In this document: positions 7,764-16,545 of the stretch, piece by piece | Layout of the letters: each line of letters begins with the position of its first letter | How positions within the stretch are numbered: the first letter of the stretch is position 1 | From: an uncultured Collinsella sp. | GTDB taxonomy: Bacteria > Actinomycetota > Coriobacteriia > Coriobacteriales > Coriobacteriaceae | Assembly (NCBI GenBank): GCA_934668875.1 | Contig: CAKUON010000001.1 | Span: 186,001 to 250,000, forward strand | Reading direction: 5' to 3' | Length of the DNA stretch: 64,000 bases | Translations under genes and position numbers: made by a program | The notes under the pieces: generated by a model | What the model was told of the DNA's origin: nothing | The model's database searches: none | Seen by the model: the letters and a program-made list of their open reading frames with translations, nothing else

Positions 7764-8924
7764 CTAGTGCAGAAGCTCGGACTGCCATGCCTCGAGCTGC
7801 TCCGCTAGGCTCTTGCCAGCGATGGGAACATTGAGCTCGGCGCGCTTGGGCAGCAGCGCACATTTTAGAATTGCTACGATCGTCTGCGAGATAAAGCGGC
7901 GCGTATCCTTGTCGAAGCCCTGAGCAGCCTGAAGCATCACTGGCAGGCTCTCGCGCAGATTCCCTGCGATATCCGCGAACCGTTCGGCGCCCGTGGCTTC
8001 AAACACGGAGAACAGCGCATCTACGAAGAGCTCGCGTTCGGCAGGCTCCACTGCAAGCAACATCTCACGAATGGAGCTATCGACGTATCGGGCGCCGGCA
8101 GACAGGCGCTCGCAATACACAAAGTCGCAGCCGTCAATGACCCAGCTGAAGGGATTGTGCTGCAGCAAGCTGAACTCGGTGCTCTCGACAATGGCATAGT
8201 CTTCCTGCGTCTCGAACATCATGCCAAAAATCGACGACTGGGGCAGGGTCTTATCGATGCGACCGGACAGGCCCGCAAAAGATTCGCCACTCAGGAACTC
8301 CTCGACAAAGCCGGGGCCATCATGGGAGAAGGCCCGCTCGATGCGGTCGCCAGCAGCGTCAGAGCACATTGCCGCACCATACACCGCCAAGTTTCCGCCC
8401 TTGGAATGGCCTCCGCACAAGAGCGGCCCGTCTATTGCGGCTGCCACCTCGTCCACATAACGTGCCGCAGATTTCTGAGAGGGCCCGGGACACCTGAACG
8501 CCATGTTAAAGTCCTCTTTCCAGCCCACGATCGTGCTGTCGGTCCCGCGGAAGGAAAGGTAGCTAAATCCTGCCGGAAATCGGAACGTCATGGCTGCAAA
8601 TTGCTCCGTCATCGACGCATCGTTCACGGCACGATAACCGCAAACGCGCACGCCGCGGTAGCGAGGACTTGCCGCAACAGCCTCCAGCAAGGCGCGACTC
8701 TCCTCCGGATCCCACAGGTCGCCAATCATGTCCTGGTAGCACTCGGCACGCAGCAGCTCGCGCACGTCCAGCCCCTGCCAGCCGGCAAGCTCCGGCATAT
8801 CACCCGGCAAGCGCAAATACGACAGCCATGCAAACACCAGGCTATCCACTGCGCAAAACGGCCGCTCATCAAACGAATCAAACACCGTCTGGGCATACGT
8901 CAAAAAGTTAGGCGAATCCGACAT
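7764..8924 (-). CDS. Mbeg1-like (DUF2974) alpha/beta-hydrolase-fold protein
   Basis: The 386-residue protein carries the nucleophile elbow GHSKGGN (about residue 160-166) and an early FRGTD motif, both typical of lipase-like Mbeg1/DUF2974 proteins. Conserved family features include a Leu-rich N-terminus (VDSLVFAWLSYLRLP) and FSHDGPGF after the serine strand. There is no signal peptide, so it should act in the cytoplasm; the substrate is unknown. The ATG at 8924 is preceded by GGGAGGG, making it a better start than the in-frame extension to 9017, which crosses the palindrome at 8953-9005. Confidence 0.7.
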   Translation of the reverse strand: MSDSPNFLTYAQTVFDSFDERPFCAVDSLVFAWLSYLRLPGDMPELAGWQGLDVRELLRAECYQDMIGDLWDPEESRALLEAVAASPRYRGVRVCGYRAVNDASMTEQFAAMTFRFPAGFSYLSFRGTDSTIVGWKEDFNMAFRCPGPSQKSAARYVDEVAAAIDGPLLCGGHSKGGNLAVYGAAMCSDAAGDRIERAFSHDGPGFVEEFLSGESFAGLSGRIDKTLPQSSIFGMMFETQEDYAIVESTEFSLLQHNPFSWVIDGCDFVYCERLSAGARYVDSSIREMLLAVEPAERELFVDALFSVFEATGAERFADIAGNLRESLPVMLQAAQGFDKDTRRFISQTIVAILKCALLPKRAELNVPIAGKSLAEQLEAWQSELLH

Positions 8925-8952
8925 GGCCCTCCCATCAACAATGGTGCATTGA

Positions 8953-9005
8953 GGTCGGGTTTGTTTGCACCAATCGCCCCCTTTTTGGTGCAAACAAACC
9001 CGACC
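8953..9005. repeat. Intergenic perfect inverted repeat, 21-bp arms
   Basis: GGTCGGGTTTGTTTGCACCAA (8953-8973) and its exact reverse complement (8985-9005) flank an 11-base loop. The element lies between the Mbeg1-like gene and the ldh terminator. Its size and shape parallel three other intergenic palindromes in this window (30714, 43145, 51233), but its sequence differs from them. Confidence 0.85.
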
Positions 9006-9014
9006 CCTTTGCAC

Positions 9015-9053
9015 CAAAAAAGGCGTCCGGGCAGAAGGACCCGGACACCTTTC
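9015..9053 (-). terminator. Intrinsic terminator of ldh
   Basis: On the minus strand AAAGGTGTCCGGG pairs with CCCGGACGCCTTT around a short loop (stem arms about 9017-9031 and 9040-9053), followed by TTTTTT. It lies about 30 bases after the ldh stop codon. Confidence 0.85.
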
Positions 9054-9083
9054 ATTGTAGCCTGTTGCCCAAAAGAGCTTGAT

Positions 9084-10034
9084 TTAGCAGGAGAAATCGA
9101 CGCTGTCGATGATGTCCTTGAGGGCCTTTGCAGAAGCGGTAAGCTCGCTCTGCTCGGACTCGTTCAGCGGCACGGGGACGCGGCAGACAACGCCGTCGCG
9201 ACCGACGACGGTCGGCATGGAGATGGCCAGATCGGACAGGCCATACTCGCCCACCATGAGCGAGGATACGGGAAGAACAGTCTGTTCGTCACGCATGACA
9301 GCGGTGCAGATACGCTTAACAGCCATGGCGACGCCATAGTAGGTGGCGTGCTTCTTCTCGATGATGGTGTAGGCGGAGTTCTTGACGTCCTCGGCGATAC
9401 GCTTCTCGGCAGCCTCGTGCTCCAGATGGCCGTGAAGCTCGCAGAAGGTGCTCAGCGGCACGCCGGCAACCTGGGCGCTGGACCAAGCGACGAACTCGGA
9501 GTCGCCGTGCTCGCCCATGACGTAGGCCTGGACATCGCGCGGATCGACCTCGACGTGGGCGCCGAGCATCTGCTGCAGACGACCGGTGTCGAGCACGGTG
9601 CCGGAACCGATGACGTGGCCCTCGGGCAGGCCGGACATCTTGATAGCGGCATAGGTCAGAACGTCAACCGGGTTGGAGACGATCAGCAGAATGCCGTCAA
9701 AGCCGGACTTCTTAATCTCGGGGATGATGGACTTAAAGATGTTGACGTTCTTGTTGACCAGGTCCAGGCGGGTCTCACCGGGCTTCTGGGCAGCGCCAGC
9801 GGTGACGACGATCATAGCGGCGTCGGCGACATCGGAATAATCGCCGGCATAGATCTTCATCGGCTCGGCAAACGTCATGCCGTGCGCAATATCCAGGGCC
9901 TCGCCCTCGGCGCGGTTCTTGTCCACGTCGATGAGAACCATCTCGGAGAACAGACCACTCTGCATCAGTGCGAACGCCGAGGACGAACCGACGAAGCCGC
10001 AGCCGACAATAGCGACCTTCTTCTCGTTAACCAT
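9084..10034 (-). CDS. ldh: L-lactate dehydrogenase
   Basis: This cytoplasmic NAD-dependent enzyme interconverts pyruvate and L-lactate. The 316-residue protein shows the Rossmann motif GCGFVGSSSAFAL, NPVDVLTYAA, and the catalytic-His segment GEHGDSEFVAWS. The presence of VIGSGTVLDTGRLQ and EHGDSEF favours lactate over malate dehydrogenase. The ATG at 10034 has GGGAG six bases upstream; a longer in-frame extension upstream lacks homology. In a fermentative anaerobe it would regenerate NAD+. It is followed by a strong terminator and has its own promoter candidate. Confidence 0.93.
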   Translation of the reverse strand: MVNEKKVAIVGCGFVGSSSAFALMQSGLFSEMVLIDVDKNRAEGEALDIAHGMTFAEPMKIYAGDYSDVADAAMIVVTAGAAQKPGETRLDLVNKNVNIFKSIIPEIKKSGFDGILLIVSNPVDVLTYAAIKMSGLPEGHVIGSGTVLDTGRLQQMLGAHVEVDPRDVQAYVMGEHGDSEFVAWSSAQVAGVPLSTFCELHGHLEHEAAEKRIAEDVKNSAYTIIEKKHATYYGVAMAVKRICTAVMRDEQTVLPVSSLMVGEYGLSDLAISMPTVVGRDGVVCRVPVPLNESEQSELTASAKALKDIIDSVDFSC

Positions 10035-10122
10035 TACAAACTCCCATCTCTCTCCACAAACAAACCGCCCAGGGCGACCCGAGCGGCTTGCCGTAATCCC
10101 AATACATCCAATCGGGACTTTG

Positions 10123-10151
10123 ATTATGCTCCTATTGCAGCCAAATATCGA
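10123..10151 (-). promoter_or_regulatory. Candidate ldh promoter
   Basis: On the minus strand TCGATA (10146-10151) and CATAAT (10123-10128) are separated by 17 bases, a plausible housekeeping promoter about 90 bases upstream of the ldh start codon. The -35 matches the consensus at four of six positions and the -10 at five of six. Confidence 0.45.
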
Positions 10152-10233
10152 CCGTTTACCGAAATTGTTTGCAGAATTCGTAAAATAACTGCACGAAATC
10201 GGTTTCGAGCTATTGACGAGTCGAAATAGGTTT

Positions 10234-11397
10234 CTAATACAGGCCCGCCTCGCGAATGGCCTCGACAGCCAAAGCGATCTGATCGGGCGGCAGGACCAGT
10301 GCCATACGCACGTGCCCCTCGCCCGAAGGGCCAAAGCTCGCGCCCGGCGTCACCACAACGCCGGCCTTCTCCATAAGCTCCTCGCAAAACGCCATGGAAT
10401 CGGTGCGACCACCGGGAAGCTTGGCCCACACAAACATAGAGCCATGCGCGTTGGGACGCTCCCAGCCCAGACCCTCAAGACCGTCGCACAGGGCATCGCG
10501 GCGCTCCTGGTACTTCAGACGCTGCGCCTCGACCTCATCGCGCGGACCGTTCAGGCAGGCGATAGCAGCCTTCTGGATCGGGAAGAACATACCAAAGTCG
10601 ATCTGGCCGCGCAGCTTGGCAAAGGCCGAGACCACATCCTCGCGACCGACCAAAAAGCCGATGCGGGCACCGGTGACGTTAAACGACTTGGAAAGCGAGA
10701 AGAACTCCACGCCCACCTCAAGCGCACCGGGATACTGCAAGAAGCTGCCGCCGGGCTCGCCGTCAAACACGATGTCGGAGTACGCGTTGTCATGAACGAT
10801 CAACAAATCATGCTCGCGGGCAAAGGCGATAATCTCCTCGTAGACCTCGGGCGTGCCCACCGAGCCGACCGGGTTCGCGGGCAGCGACACGATCATATAC
10901 TTGGCACGATCGGCCACCTCGGGATCGATACCCGCCACATAGGGCAGGTAATTATGCTCGGCAACCAGCGGATAGTATTCGAGCTTGGCATCGGCGATCT
11001 TGGCACCCGCCTCAAAGACCGGGTAGCACGGATCGGGAACCAGAATGGTGTCACCCGGATCGAGCAGGGCCAGGCCCAAATGGCCCACGCCCTCCTGCGT
11101 GCCGTTGCACGACTGCACCATAGACGGCGTAATGCCCGAAACGCCAAAGCGACGCTCATAGTAATCGCACACGGCTTGCTTGAGTTCGGGCAGGTCGCGC
11201 AGGGCATACTTCCACATCTCGGGATCTTGGGCTGCCTGCGTGAGCGCCTCGACCACATGGTCGTACGGCTTAAAGTCGGGCGTGCCCACGCTCATGTTGT
11301 AAATGGTCTTGCCCTGAGCCTTCAGCGCGAGAAGCTTGTTGTTGAGCGAGGCGAAGACCTCCGCGCCAAAGCGGTCGAGACGCTGCGATGCCTGCAT
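10234..11397 (-). CDS. PLP-dependent class I/II aminotransferase, DAP-aminotransferase-like
   Basis: The 387-residue fold-type I aminotransferase has the PLP-lysine motif SLSKSFNVTGARIGF, a PANPVGSVGT substrate loop, and HDNAYSDIVFDG. The sequence resembles LL-diaminopimelate / N-acyl-DAP aminotransferases and alanine aminotransferase-like proteins. Because the organism has DapH and a candidate deacetylase but no other aminotransferase in the lysine operon, conversion of N-acetyl-2-amino-6-oxopimelate is a reasonable guess. The start at 11397 follows AAAGGTGG. A terminator-like hairpin lies only 15 bases upstream of this start. Confidence 0.72.
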   Translation of the reverse strand: MQASQRLDRFGAEVFASLNNKLLALKAQGKTIYNMSVGTPDFKPYDHVVEALTQAAQDPEMWKYALRDLPELKQAVCDYYERRFGVSGITPSMVQSCNGTQEGVGHLGLALLDPGDTILVPDPCYPVFEAGAKIADAKLEYYPLVAEHNYLPYVAGIDPEVADRAKYMIVSLPANPVGSVGTPEVYEEIIAFAREHDLLIVHDNAYSDIVFDGEPGGSFLQYPGALEVGVEFFSLSKSFNVTGARIGFLVGREDVVSAFAKLRGQIDFGMFFPIQKAAIACLNGPRDEVEAQRLKYQERRDALCDGLEGLGWERPNAHGSMFVWAKLPGGRTDSMAFCEELMEKAGVVVTPGASFGPSGEGHVRMALVLPPDQIALAVEAIREAGLY

Positions 11398-11411
11398 GGT
11401 GCCACCTTTCG

Positions 11412-11447
11412 ATATAAAAAACGCGGCGCTCCGACAAGAGCGCCGCG
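11412..11447 (-). terminator. Terminator between nadE and the aminotransferase, touching the latter's ribosome binding site
   Basis: On the minus strand CGCGGCGCTC and GAGCGCCGCG (10-bp stem, six-base loop) precede GTTTTTTATA. It lies after the nadE stop codon, but only about 15 bases remain before the aminotransferase ATG, too few for a promoter. It either attenuates readthrough or is bypassed by transcripts that begin inside the hairpin. Confidence 0.8.
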
Positions 11448-11515
11448 CGATACGGGCCATCAGATTGCAAAAGTGTAACGCTTGCAACCCCCGTATTGGT
11501 TCAATTTAGCCAACC

Positions 11516-13495
11516 TTAGTCAACTGGATTGAGCGCGTCGATCTGCGCAAGCCACAGACGCGAGCTAGCGTCACTTGGCATACGCCAATCGCCGCGCGGG
11601 CTGAGCGTCACCGAACCCACCTTGGGACCATCGGGCAGGCAGCTGCGCTTAAACTGCTGGGCAAAGAAGCGACGGTAGAACGTACGTAGCCACGTGTGAA
11701 TGGTCTTGACGTCGTAGACGCCCTCGAAGCTCTTGAGCGCCATGCGGTAGATCTTGCCCGGCTCAAAGCCAAAACGCAACAGGTAGTAGAGGAAGTAATC
11801 GTGCAGCTCGTACGGGCCCACCAAATCCTCGGTCTTCTGCGCAATCTCGCCGTCGCCCGTGGGCGGCAGAAGCTCGGGGGACACCGGCGTATCGAGGATA
11901 TCGAGCAAGACCTCGGCAATGCGCCCGCCAAACACATCGGCCGCATAGCGCACCAGATGGCGCACAAGCGTCTTAGGCACGCTCGCGTTGACGGCGTACA
12001 TGCTCATGTGGTCGCCGTTATAGGTAGCCCAGCCGAGCGCCAGCTCCGACAGGTCGCCCGTGCCAATGACAAAACCGCCAGCCTGGTTGGCCAGATCCAT
12101 CAGAATCTGCGTACGCTCGCGCGCCTGGCTGTTCTCGTAGGTCACGTCTTGGACGGCCGGATCGTGCTCAATGTCCTTGAAGTGCTGCTCCACAGCCGCA
12201 TGGATCGAAACCTCGCGGAAGCTCACACCCAAGTCACGAGCGAGCGACTCGGCATTGGACTTAGTGCGGTGCGTCGTGCCAAAACCTGGCATGGAGACCG
12301 CCGTGATACCCGTGCGCGGCAGCCCCAGCGCATCGAAGGCACGCACGGTCACAAGCAGTGCCAGCGTGGAGTCCAAGCCGCCTGAAAGACCGATGACAGC
12401 CGCCTTGGTACCCGTATGGGCAAGACGGGTCTTGAGGCCCGCGGTCTGCAGGTCGAGGATGGTCTCGCAACGCTCGGCCAGGTCACCATGGTCGGCCGGA
12501 ACAAAGGGCGCGCGGGGGAAGACACGGTCGATGTCGCAGGCGTCGCGCAGGACGGGAGCCTCGGAGAGCGTGCCCTCAAAAGAGAACACAACGGTCGTGG
12601 CCTCCGGCGCATCGTCTGCGCGAGTCCACGTCGTCGAGCGACGGCGCTCGGCAACCAGACGGTCAAGGTCAACGTCGGCGATGGCCATATCGCAGGTAAG
12701 CAGTTTAGTCGCGGCGAGCTTGGAGCCGTTTTCGTAGACGAGGTTCTCTCCCGCAAAGACCATGTCGGTCGTGGACTCGCCCTCACTCGCGTCCGCGTAG
12801 GCATAAGCGCAGTACAGGCGCGCGCTTTGGTTAGAGATAAGGCTGCGGCGGTAATCTGCCTTACCGATGATTTCGTCCGAGGCCGACGGGTTGAGAATCA
12901 CCGTCGCACCGGCAAGCGCCATCTCGGTCGAAGGGGGCGCCGGCACCCACAGGTCCTCACAGACCTCAACGCCCAGCACCAGGTCCTCGGCGCCCTCATC
13001 ACAGCAACGGTAGACAAGCCCCGAACCCAGCGGGACCGGACCCTGACCGGCAAATTCAACCCACACGGGATCCGCAGGCGCCGGAGCAAACCAGCGGCGC
13101 TCGTAGAACTCGCCATAGTTGGGCAGGTACTTCTTGGCCGTGAGGCCCAAAAGCTCGCCCGCACAGCACACGGCGGCGCAGTTGTAGATATTCTCGGCCA
13201 CCGCAACGGGAAGACCGACGGTAAAGACGATCGGCAGCTCACGAGTCTCGTCGAGGATATGCACCAGAGCAGCCTCGCAGGCATGCAGCAGCGTGCGATT
13301 ATGGAACAGATCAGCCGCGGTATAGCCAGTCAGATTAAGCTCGGGCAAAACCAGAGCACGAACGCCGCGCTCGGTAGCCTCGCGAACAGCCGCCAGCGCA
13401 ACCTCGGCATTGGCCTCGACATCGGCAACGCGAATCCGCGGCGACGCCGCCGCCACACGCAAAAAGCCATCAGACTGAGAAAGGTGAAGATTCAT
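11516..13495 (-). CDS. nadE: Glutamine-dependent NAD+ synthase
   Basis: This 659-residue protein makes NAD+ from nicotinate adenine dinucleotide, using glutamine-derived ammonia. The N-terminal nitrilase-fold amidase shows Glu in LPELNLTGYTAADLF, Lys in TAKKYLPNYGEFYE, and Cys in GVEVCEDLWVP. The C-terminal synthetase domain has the ATP-pyrophosphatase loop GLSGGLDSTLALL and GTGDLSELALGW. The ATG at 13495 follows GGGAGC at seven bases. The two-domain length is the usual one for the ammonia-channelling form. Confidence 0.93.
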   Translation of the reverse strand: MNLHLSQSDGFLRVAAASPRIRVADVEANAEVALAAVREATERGVRALVLPELNLTGYTAADLFHNRTLLHACEAALVHILDETRELPIVFTVGLPVAVAENIYNCAAVCCAGELLGLTAKKYLPNYGEFYERRWFAPAPADPVWVEFAGQGPVPLGSGLVYRCCDEGAEDLVLGVEVCEDLWVPAPPSTEMALAGATVILNPSASDEIIGKADYRRSLISNQSARLYCAYAYADASEGESTTDMVFAGENLVYENGSKLAATKLLTCDMAIADVDLDRLVAERRRSTTWTRADDAPEATTVVFSFEGTLSEAPVLRDACDIDRVFPRAPFVPADHGDLAERCETILDLQTAGLKTRLAHTGTKAAVIGLSGGLDSTLALLVTVRAFDALGLPRTGITAVSMPGFGTTHRTKSNAESLARDLGVSFREVSIHAAVEQHFKDIEHDPAVQDVTYENSQARERTQILMDLANQAGGFVIGTGDLSELALGWATYNGDHMSMYAVNASVPKTLVRHLVRYAADVFGGRIAEVLLDILDTPVSPELLPPTGDGEIAQKTEDLVGPYELHDYFLYYLLRFGFEPGKIYRMALKSFEGVYDVKTIHTWLRTFYRRFFAQQFKRSCLPDGPKVGSVTLSPRGDWRMPSDASSRLWLAQIDALNPVD

Positions 13496-13698
13496 AAGAA
13501 TGCTCCCGTGCGTAGACGCCATTCACAACAATTTGCAAGCCCTATTGTAGTTCAACCGCCGGGTGTAACCGCATCCCACCAACTTGGTGAGCTATTGATG
13601 AGTTGATGGTATCTGTTAAATGTCACGTACGATTCACATCTGGTGGGTACCCTGATGGCTACACGAAACGAAGCAGATTTACACCGGGAGGACCCCGT

Positions 13699-14652
13699 AT
13701 GACAACCAAGTACACCGACGCGCCGCGCACGCGCGTCATGACACCGGCCGCGCTCAACAACGGCGTTCACGAAAACCATTCCATCGGACAGACCATGGCC
13801 ATCGCGCCCAAAAAGGGCCTGTTCGATGACATTTCCATTCCTCAGATCATCGCTGGCGCCGCAGCCGCCGCCACAAGCGTCGCGCTTGCTTCAAAGATCG
13901 GCATTGCCGGCTCGGTGATTGGTGCCGCTGTGAGCTCAGTCATCACTGTTGTGTCCTCGCAGGTCTATCGCCACTTTATCTCCGCCAGCGCCGAAGCAAT
14001 CAAGAGCACGCACGCCGCTGTCGACTACCCTGTCGGCGCCTATGAGCCCGTTGAGTTTAATGCCGAGGAGCACTTGGGCGGCGCCGCGACTACGCAGGAG
14101 ATGCGCCAGATTGCGGGGCGCGCGACCACGGCGCGCGTCGCTCCCGACAGCCTGCGCGCCAAGGCGGCGGCAGAGCGCAGCCAGACGCAAAAGAAGGTCA
14201 TCGTCTTCTCGATCGCCATCGCCATCGTCGCGGTCATCGCCTGCGCCGGCGCCATCCTTATCACCACCGCCGGTGAGGGTCTAGGCGAGCGCCCCGAGCC
14301 GATTCTGTCGTCGCGCACGACCGAGCACGACGCGGACAGCACTGGTCAATCGCAAAGCCAGCAGGACGACTCGCAGGGCACCTCCGCATCCACCGACTCG
14401 TCCTCGAACACCCCCGATCAGTCGCAGGGCGCCGATTCTTCTGTGAACAACAACGGTACGCAATCCGGCACAACCGACTCAAGCCAAACGACTGACGGCT
14501 CTCAACCGAGCACGGGCGACCAGACGAGCGACACCACGTCGGGAACGGGCTCAGCAGACAGCAGCAACACCAGCAACTCGAACAGCTCGAGTGGAACCGC
14601 GTCCGGCACGGCATCTGACAGCTCGAGCCTAGGCACGGCATCGGGCAACTAA
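13699..14652 (+). CDS. Membrane protein with a Ser/Thr/Asp/Gln-rich C-terminal tail
   Basis: The 317-residue protein is not recognised. About residues 43-85 form a Gly/Ala/Ser-rich hydrophobic region (IIAGAAAAATSVALASKIG and following), and a clear single membrane helix lies near residues 170-192 (KVIVFSIAIAIVAVIACAGA). After that comes about 120 residues of low-complexity Ser, Thr, Asp, Gly, Gln and Asn, likely exposed outside the cell. The ATG at 13699 follows GGGAGG at seven bases; an upstream in-frame extension from 13603 has no such support. It is transcribed divergently from nadE. Confidence 0.65.
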   Translation: MTTKYTDAPRTRVMTPAALNNGVHENHSIGQTMAIAPKKGLFDDISIPQIIAGAAAAATSVALASKIGIAGSVIGAAVSSVITVVSSQVYRHFISASAEAIKSTHAAVDYPVGAYEPVEFNAEEHLGGAATTQEMRQIAGRATTARVAPDSLRAKAAAERSQTQKKVIVFSIAIAIVAVIACAGAILITTAGEGLGERPEPILSSRTTEHDADSTGQSQSQQDDSQGTSASTDSSSNTPDQSQGADSSVNNNGTQSGTTDSSQTTDGSQPSTGDQTSDTTSGTGSADSSNTSNSNSSSGTASGTASDSSSLGTASGN

Positions 14653-14686
14653 GCACGTTTGCCCCTCATAGATAATCGACCTGTAT

Positions 14687-14724
14687 AACGGGCGCGAACC
14701 GGCAACGGTCGCGCCCGTTTGCCT
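14687..14724 (+). terminator. Intrinsic terminator after the Ser/Thr-rich membrane protein gene
   Basis: AACGGGCGCGAACC (14687-14700) pairs with GGTCGCGCCCGTT (14707-14719), with one bulged base, followed by TTGCCTT. The stem is strong but the U-run is poor. Confidence 0.7.
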
Positions 14725-14790
14725 TGGGCGCCGAGGTAGCAAGCCCCGCGCGATGGTAAGATGCTTTGGTGTGTAAAGAGGAGATTTGCC

Positions 14791-16098
14791 ATGAGCAAGA
14801 CAATAGTTAAGCCCACGCTATCGCTGGGCAACCACATCTATCTGTATCGTCTGCTGCGTGATGCGATTGGGTGCGGCAAGCAAACGTTTATGACGCAGGT
14901 CGAGGAGGCGCTCGCTGCTGGTGACATGGCCGCTTATGACCTGGGCTTCGAGTCCACGCGCGAGCTGCTCGAGGAGCTCGACGACTGCATAAGGCTGACC
15001 GTCTTTAAGGGCGGTCGCCTGTATGCCACGCTCATCGCCAACGAGGCCTGGGATGCCGCCCTTGCCAAGGGCGAGGACAAGCCCAAGGCTGCCAAGGGTG
15101 CCAAGCAGTCCTACAAAAAGAAAAAGCGCGGCGAGAAGGACCTCAAGGCCGTGCGCCCCAAGCACGTTAAGCGCGCCGAGCCCGAGCCCGTGGCCGAAGT
15201 CGCTCCGGAGCCCGAGCCCGAGGCAGAGATCGAAGTCGCTATTGAGGTAACGGCAGAAGCCGACACCGAAATCACCGCCACGACCGATCCCGAAGTCATA
15301 TCCGAGCAGGAAGCCACTGCGGAGCTCAACGAAGCTCCCAAGTCGACAACCGAAGAAGCCGCTGACCAGCCCGAAACGCCTGCGTTCCAAAACAGCGATG
15401 TCTTTGGCGACGAGACCGAGGACGATCAGCCCGACGAGCCCGACGATCAAGGCGCTACCGAGTCGGCGCCGGAGCCCGAGACGCCGCAGCCCGCCATCTC
15501 GCTCACGGTCGTCTATGACCCCGAGAACGCAAACGCCGGCATCACCACCATGGCATCCACACCCATCGAGGCAAAGTCGAGCGTCGAGAACGAGAACGCG
15601 ACGCAGGTTGAGGTTGAAGCTGCAGCTGCAGACGCGCCCGTCACCGTGAAGCCCGCAGATTCCACGATCAAGCCGAAAACGACGCTGGAGCCCGCACCCG
15701 TCATCGAATCCATGCCCGCCTCTGCTTGCGACCAAATTCCCGCGCCGGCACCGGCTTCGGTACCCGCAGCGGCCCCAACCCCCGCACCTGCAGCGCCCGC
15801 CATCCCCAAGGACTTCCCCGTCGATTTCGCAACCGAGGTCTTCTGCCCCGGCCCATTGCTACACCAGCTGTCAACCTATCTCCCCTACGGCGCCGACACC
15901 CTCGGCATTGTCGGCGAGTACTACTGGATCGCCCGCGAGCGCGGTACCATCGAGGCCGCGCGAAACCGCGCAAACTTCCCCCTGTGCTACACGCAGGCCG
16001 GCGAGCGCCGCGAGGTTACCGTGCGCATCCGCCGCAACACCACCGGCGGTCTCGGAGCCGCCTGGGCCATCGACAAGGTCGAAGCCCCGGTCGAGTAA
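14791..16098 (+). CDS. Protein with conserved termini joined by a Glu/Pro/Ala-rich low-complexity region
   Basis: No family is recognised for this 435-residue protein. The first 95 residues are ordered and mostly helical (LGNHIYLYRLLRDAIGCGKQ). A strongly basic patch follows (KGAKQSYKKKKRGEKDLKA), then about 230 residues of acidic and Pro/Ala-rich repeats with no predicted fold. The last 90 residues are ordered again (FCPGPLLHQLSTYLPYGADT to the end). There is no signal peptide or membrane helix. GAGGAG seven bases before 14791 selects this start over the in-frame ATG at 14761. Basic and acidic tracts suggest nucleic-acid or protein binding, but no function is claimed. Confidence 0.6.
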   Translation: MSKTIVKPTLSLGNHIYLYRLLRDAIGCGKQTFMTQVEEALAAGDMAAYDLGFESTRELLEELDDCIRLTVFKGGRLYATLIANEAWDAALAKGEDKPKAAKGAKQSYKKKKRGEKDLKAVRPKHVKRAEPEPVAEVAPEPEPEAEIEVAIEVTAEADTEITATTDPEVISEQEATAELNEAPKSTTEEAADQPETPAFQNSDVFGDETEDDQPDEPDDQGATESAPEPETPQPAISLTVVYDPENANAGITTMASTPIEAKSSVENENATQVEVEAAAADAPVTVKPADSTIKPKTTLEPAPVIESMPASACDQIPAPAPASVPAAAPTPAPAAPAIPKDFPVDFATEVFCPGPLLHQLSTYLPYGADTLGIVGEYYWIARERGTIEAARNRANFPLCYTQAGERREVTVRIRRNTTGGLGAAWAIDKVEAPVE

Positions 16099-16141
16099 AA
16101 AACGGCCTCGGATAGCCAATTGACCATCCGAGGCCGTTTGA
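16098..16141. terminator. Bidirectional intrinsic terminator
   Basis: AAACGGCCTCGGAT (16100-16113) and ATCCGAGGCCGTTT (16126-16139) form a 14-bp stem. It closes the convergent genes on both sides; the minus-strand product ends in TTTTTTACTC. Confidence 0.88.
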
Positions 16142-16152
16142 ATTCAGGCCTT

Positions 16153-16545
16153 TTAGTTGTCATCGGTGCATATAGACACCAGAGAAGCAAGCTCATCCTC
16201 AAGTTGCGGAGCAAAGTATCTAAAAGAAACCTGCGCTCCAGTCGGTATCGACTCAATCATATTCGCAGCATTATCTGAAACTCGGTACGATGCAGTTTCA
16301 CCTGTCTTCAAATCCTCTATTGAGCAGACAGCGTCTTCAGCATCAATCGACCTAAGCACGCCTTTTCCTTGTAACATCACATCGGCATGCCCGCCAGCTA
16401 TTTCTAATGAACCTGAGTCTGTCGCAGTCACTTCTCCGGAACCTCCGCGCGATATCTCTTCCTTTGTTGAACAGCCCACCAATGAAGCCATCAGCACCAA
16501 AGACAGAGCTAGACGAATCGCCCTACTTCGAAAAAGTCGTTCCAT
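16153..16545 (-). CDS. Small lipoprotein
   Basis: The product starts with a basic segment and hydrophobic signal (RLALSLVLMASLVGC), where LVGC is a lipobox, so the mature protein of about 105 residues should be anchored to the outer face of the membrane. The rest contains beta-strand-like segments (GKGVLRSIDAEDAVCSIEDL) and a short acidic C-terminus. No known family. Three in-frame ATGs (16572, 16557, 16545) are possible; 16545 gives a normal signal length. It overlaps the end of the peptidase-like gene upstream, implying coupling, and shares that gene's lower GC content. Confidence 0.6.
   Translation of the reverse strand: MERLFRSRAIRLALSLVLMASLVGCSTKEEISRGGSGEVTATDSGSLEIAGGHADVMLQGKGVLRSIDAEDAVCSIEDLKTGETASYRVSDNAANMIESIPTGAQVSFRYFAPQLEDELASLVSICTDDN

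Noticed and set aside
8157..10229. A long plus-strand frame across the Mbeg1-like and ldh genes
   Set aside because: It is antisense to two genes with clear motifs and terminators, and its translation has no conserved blocks.
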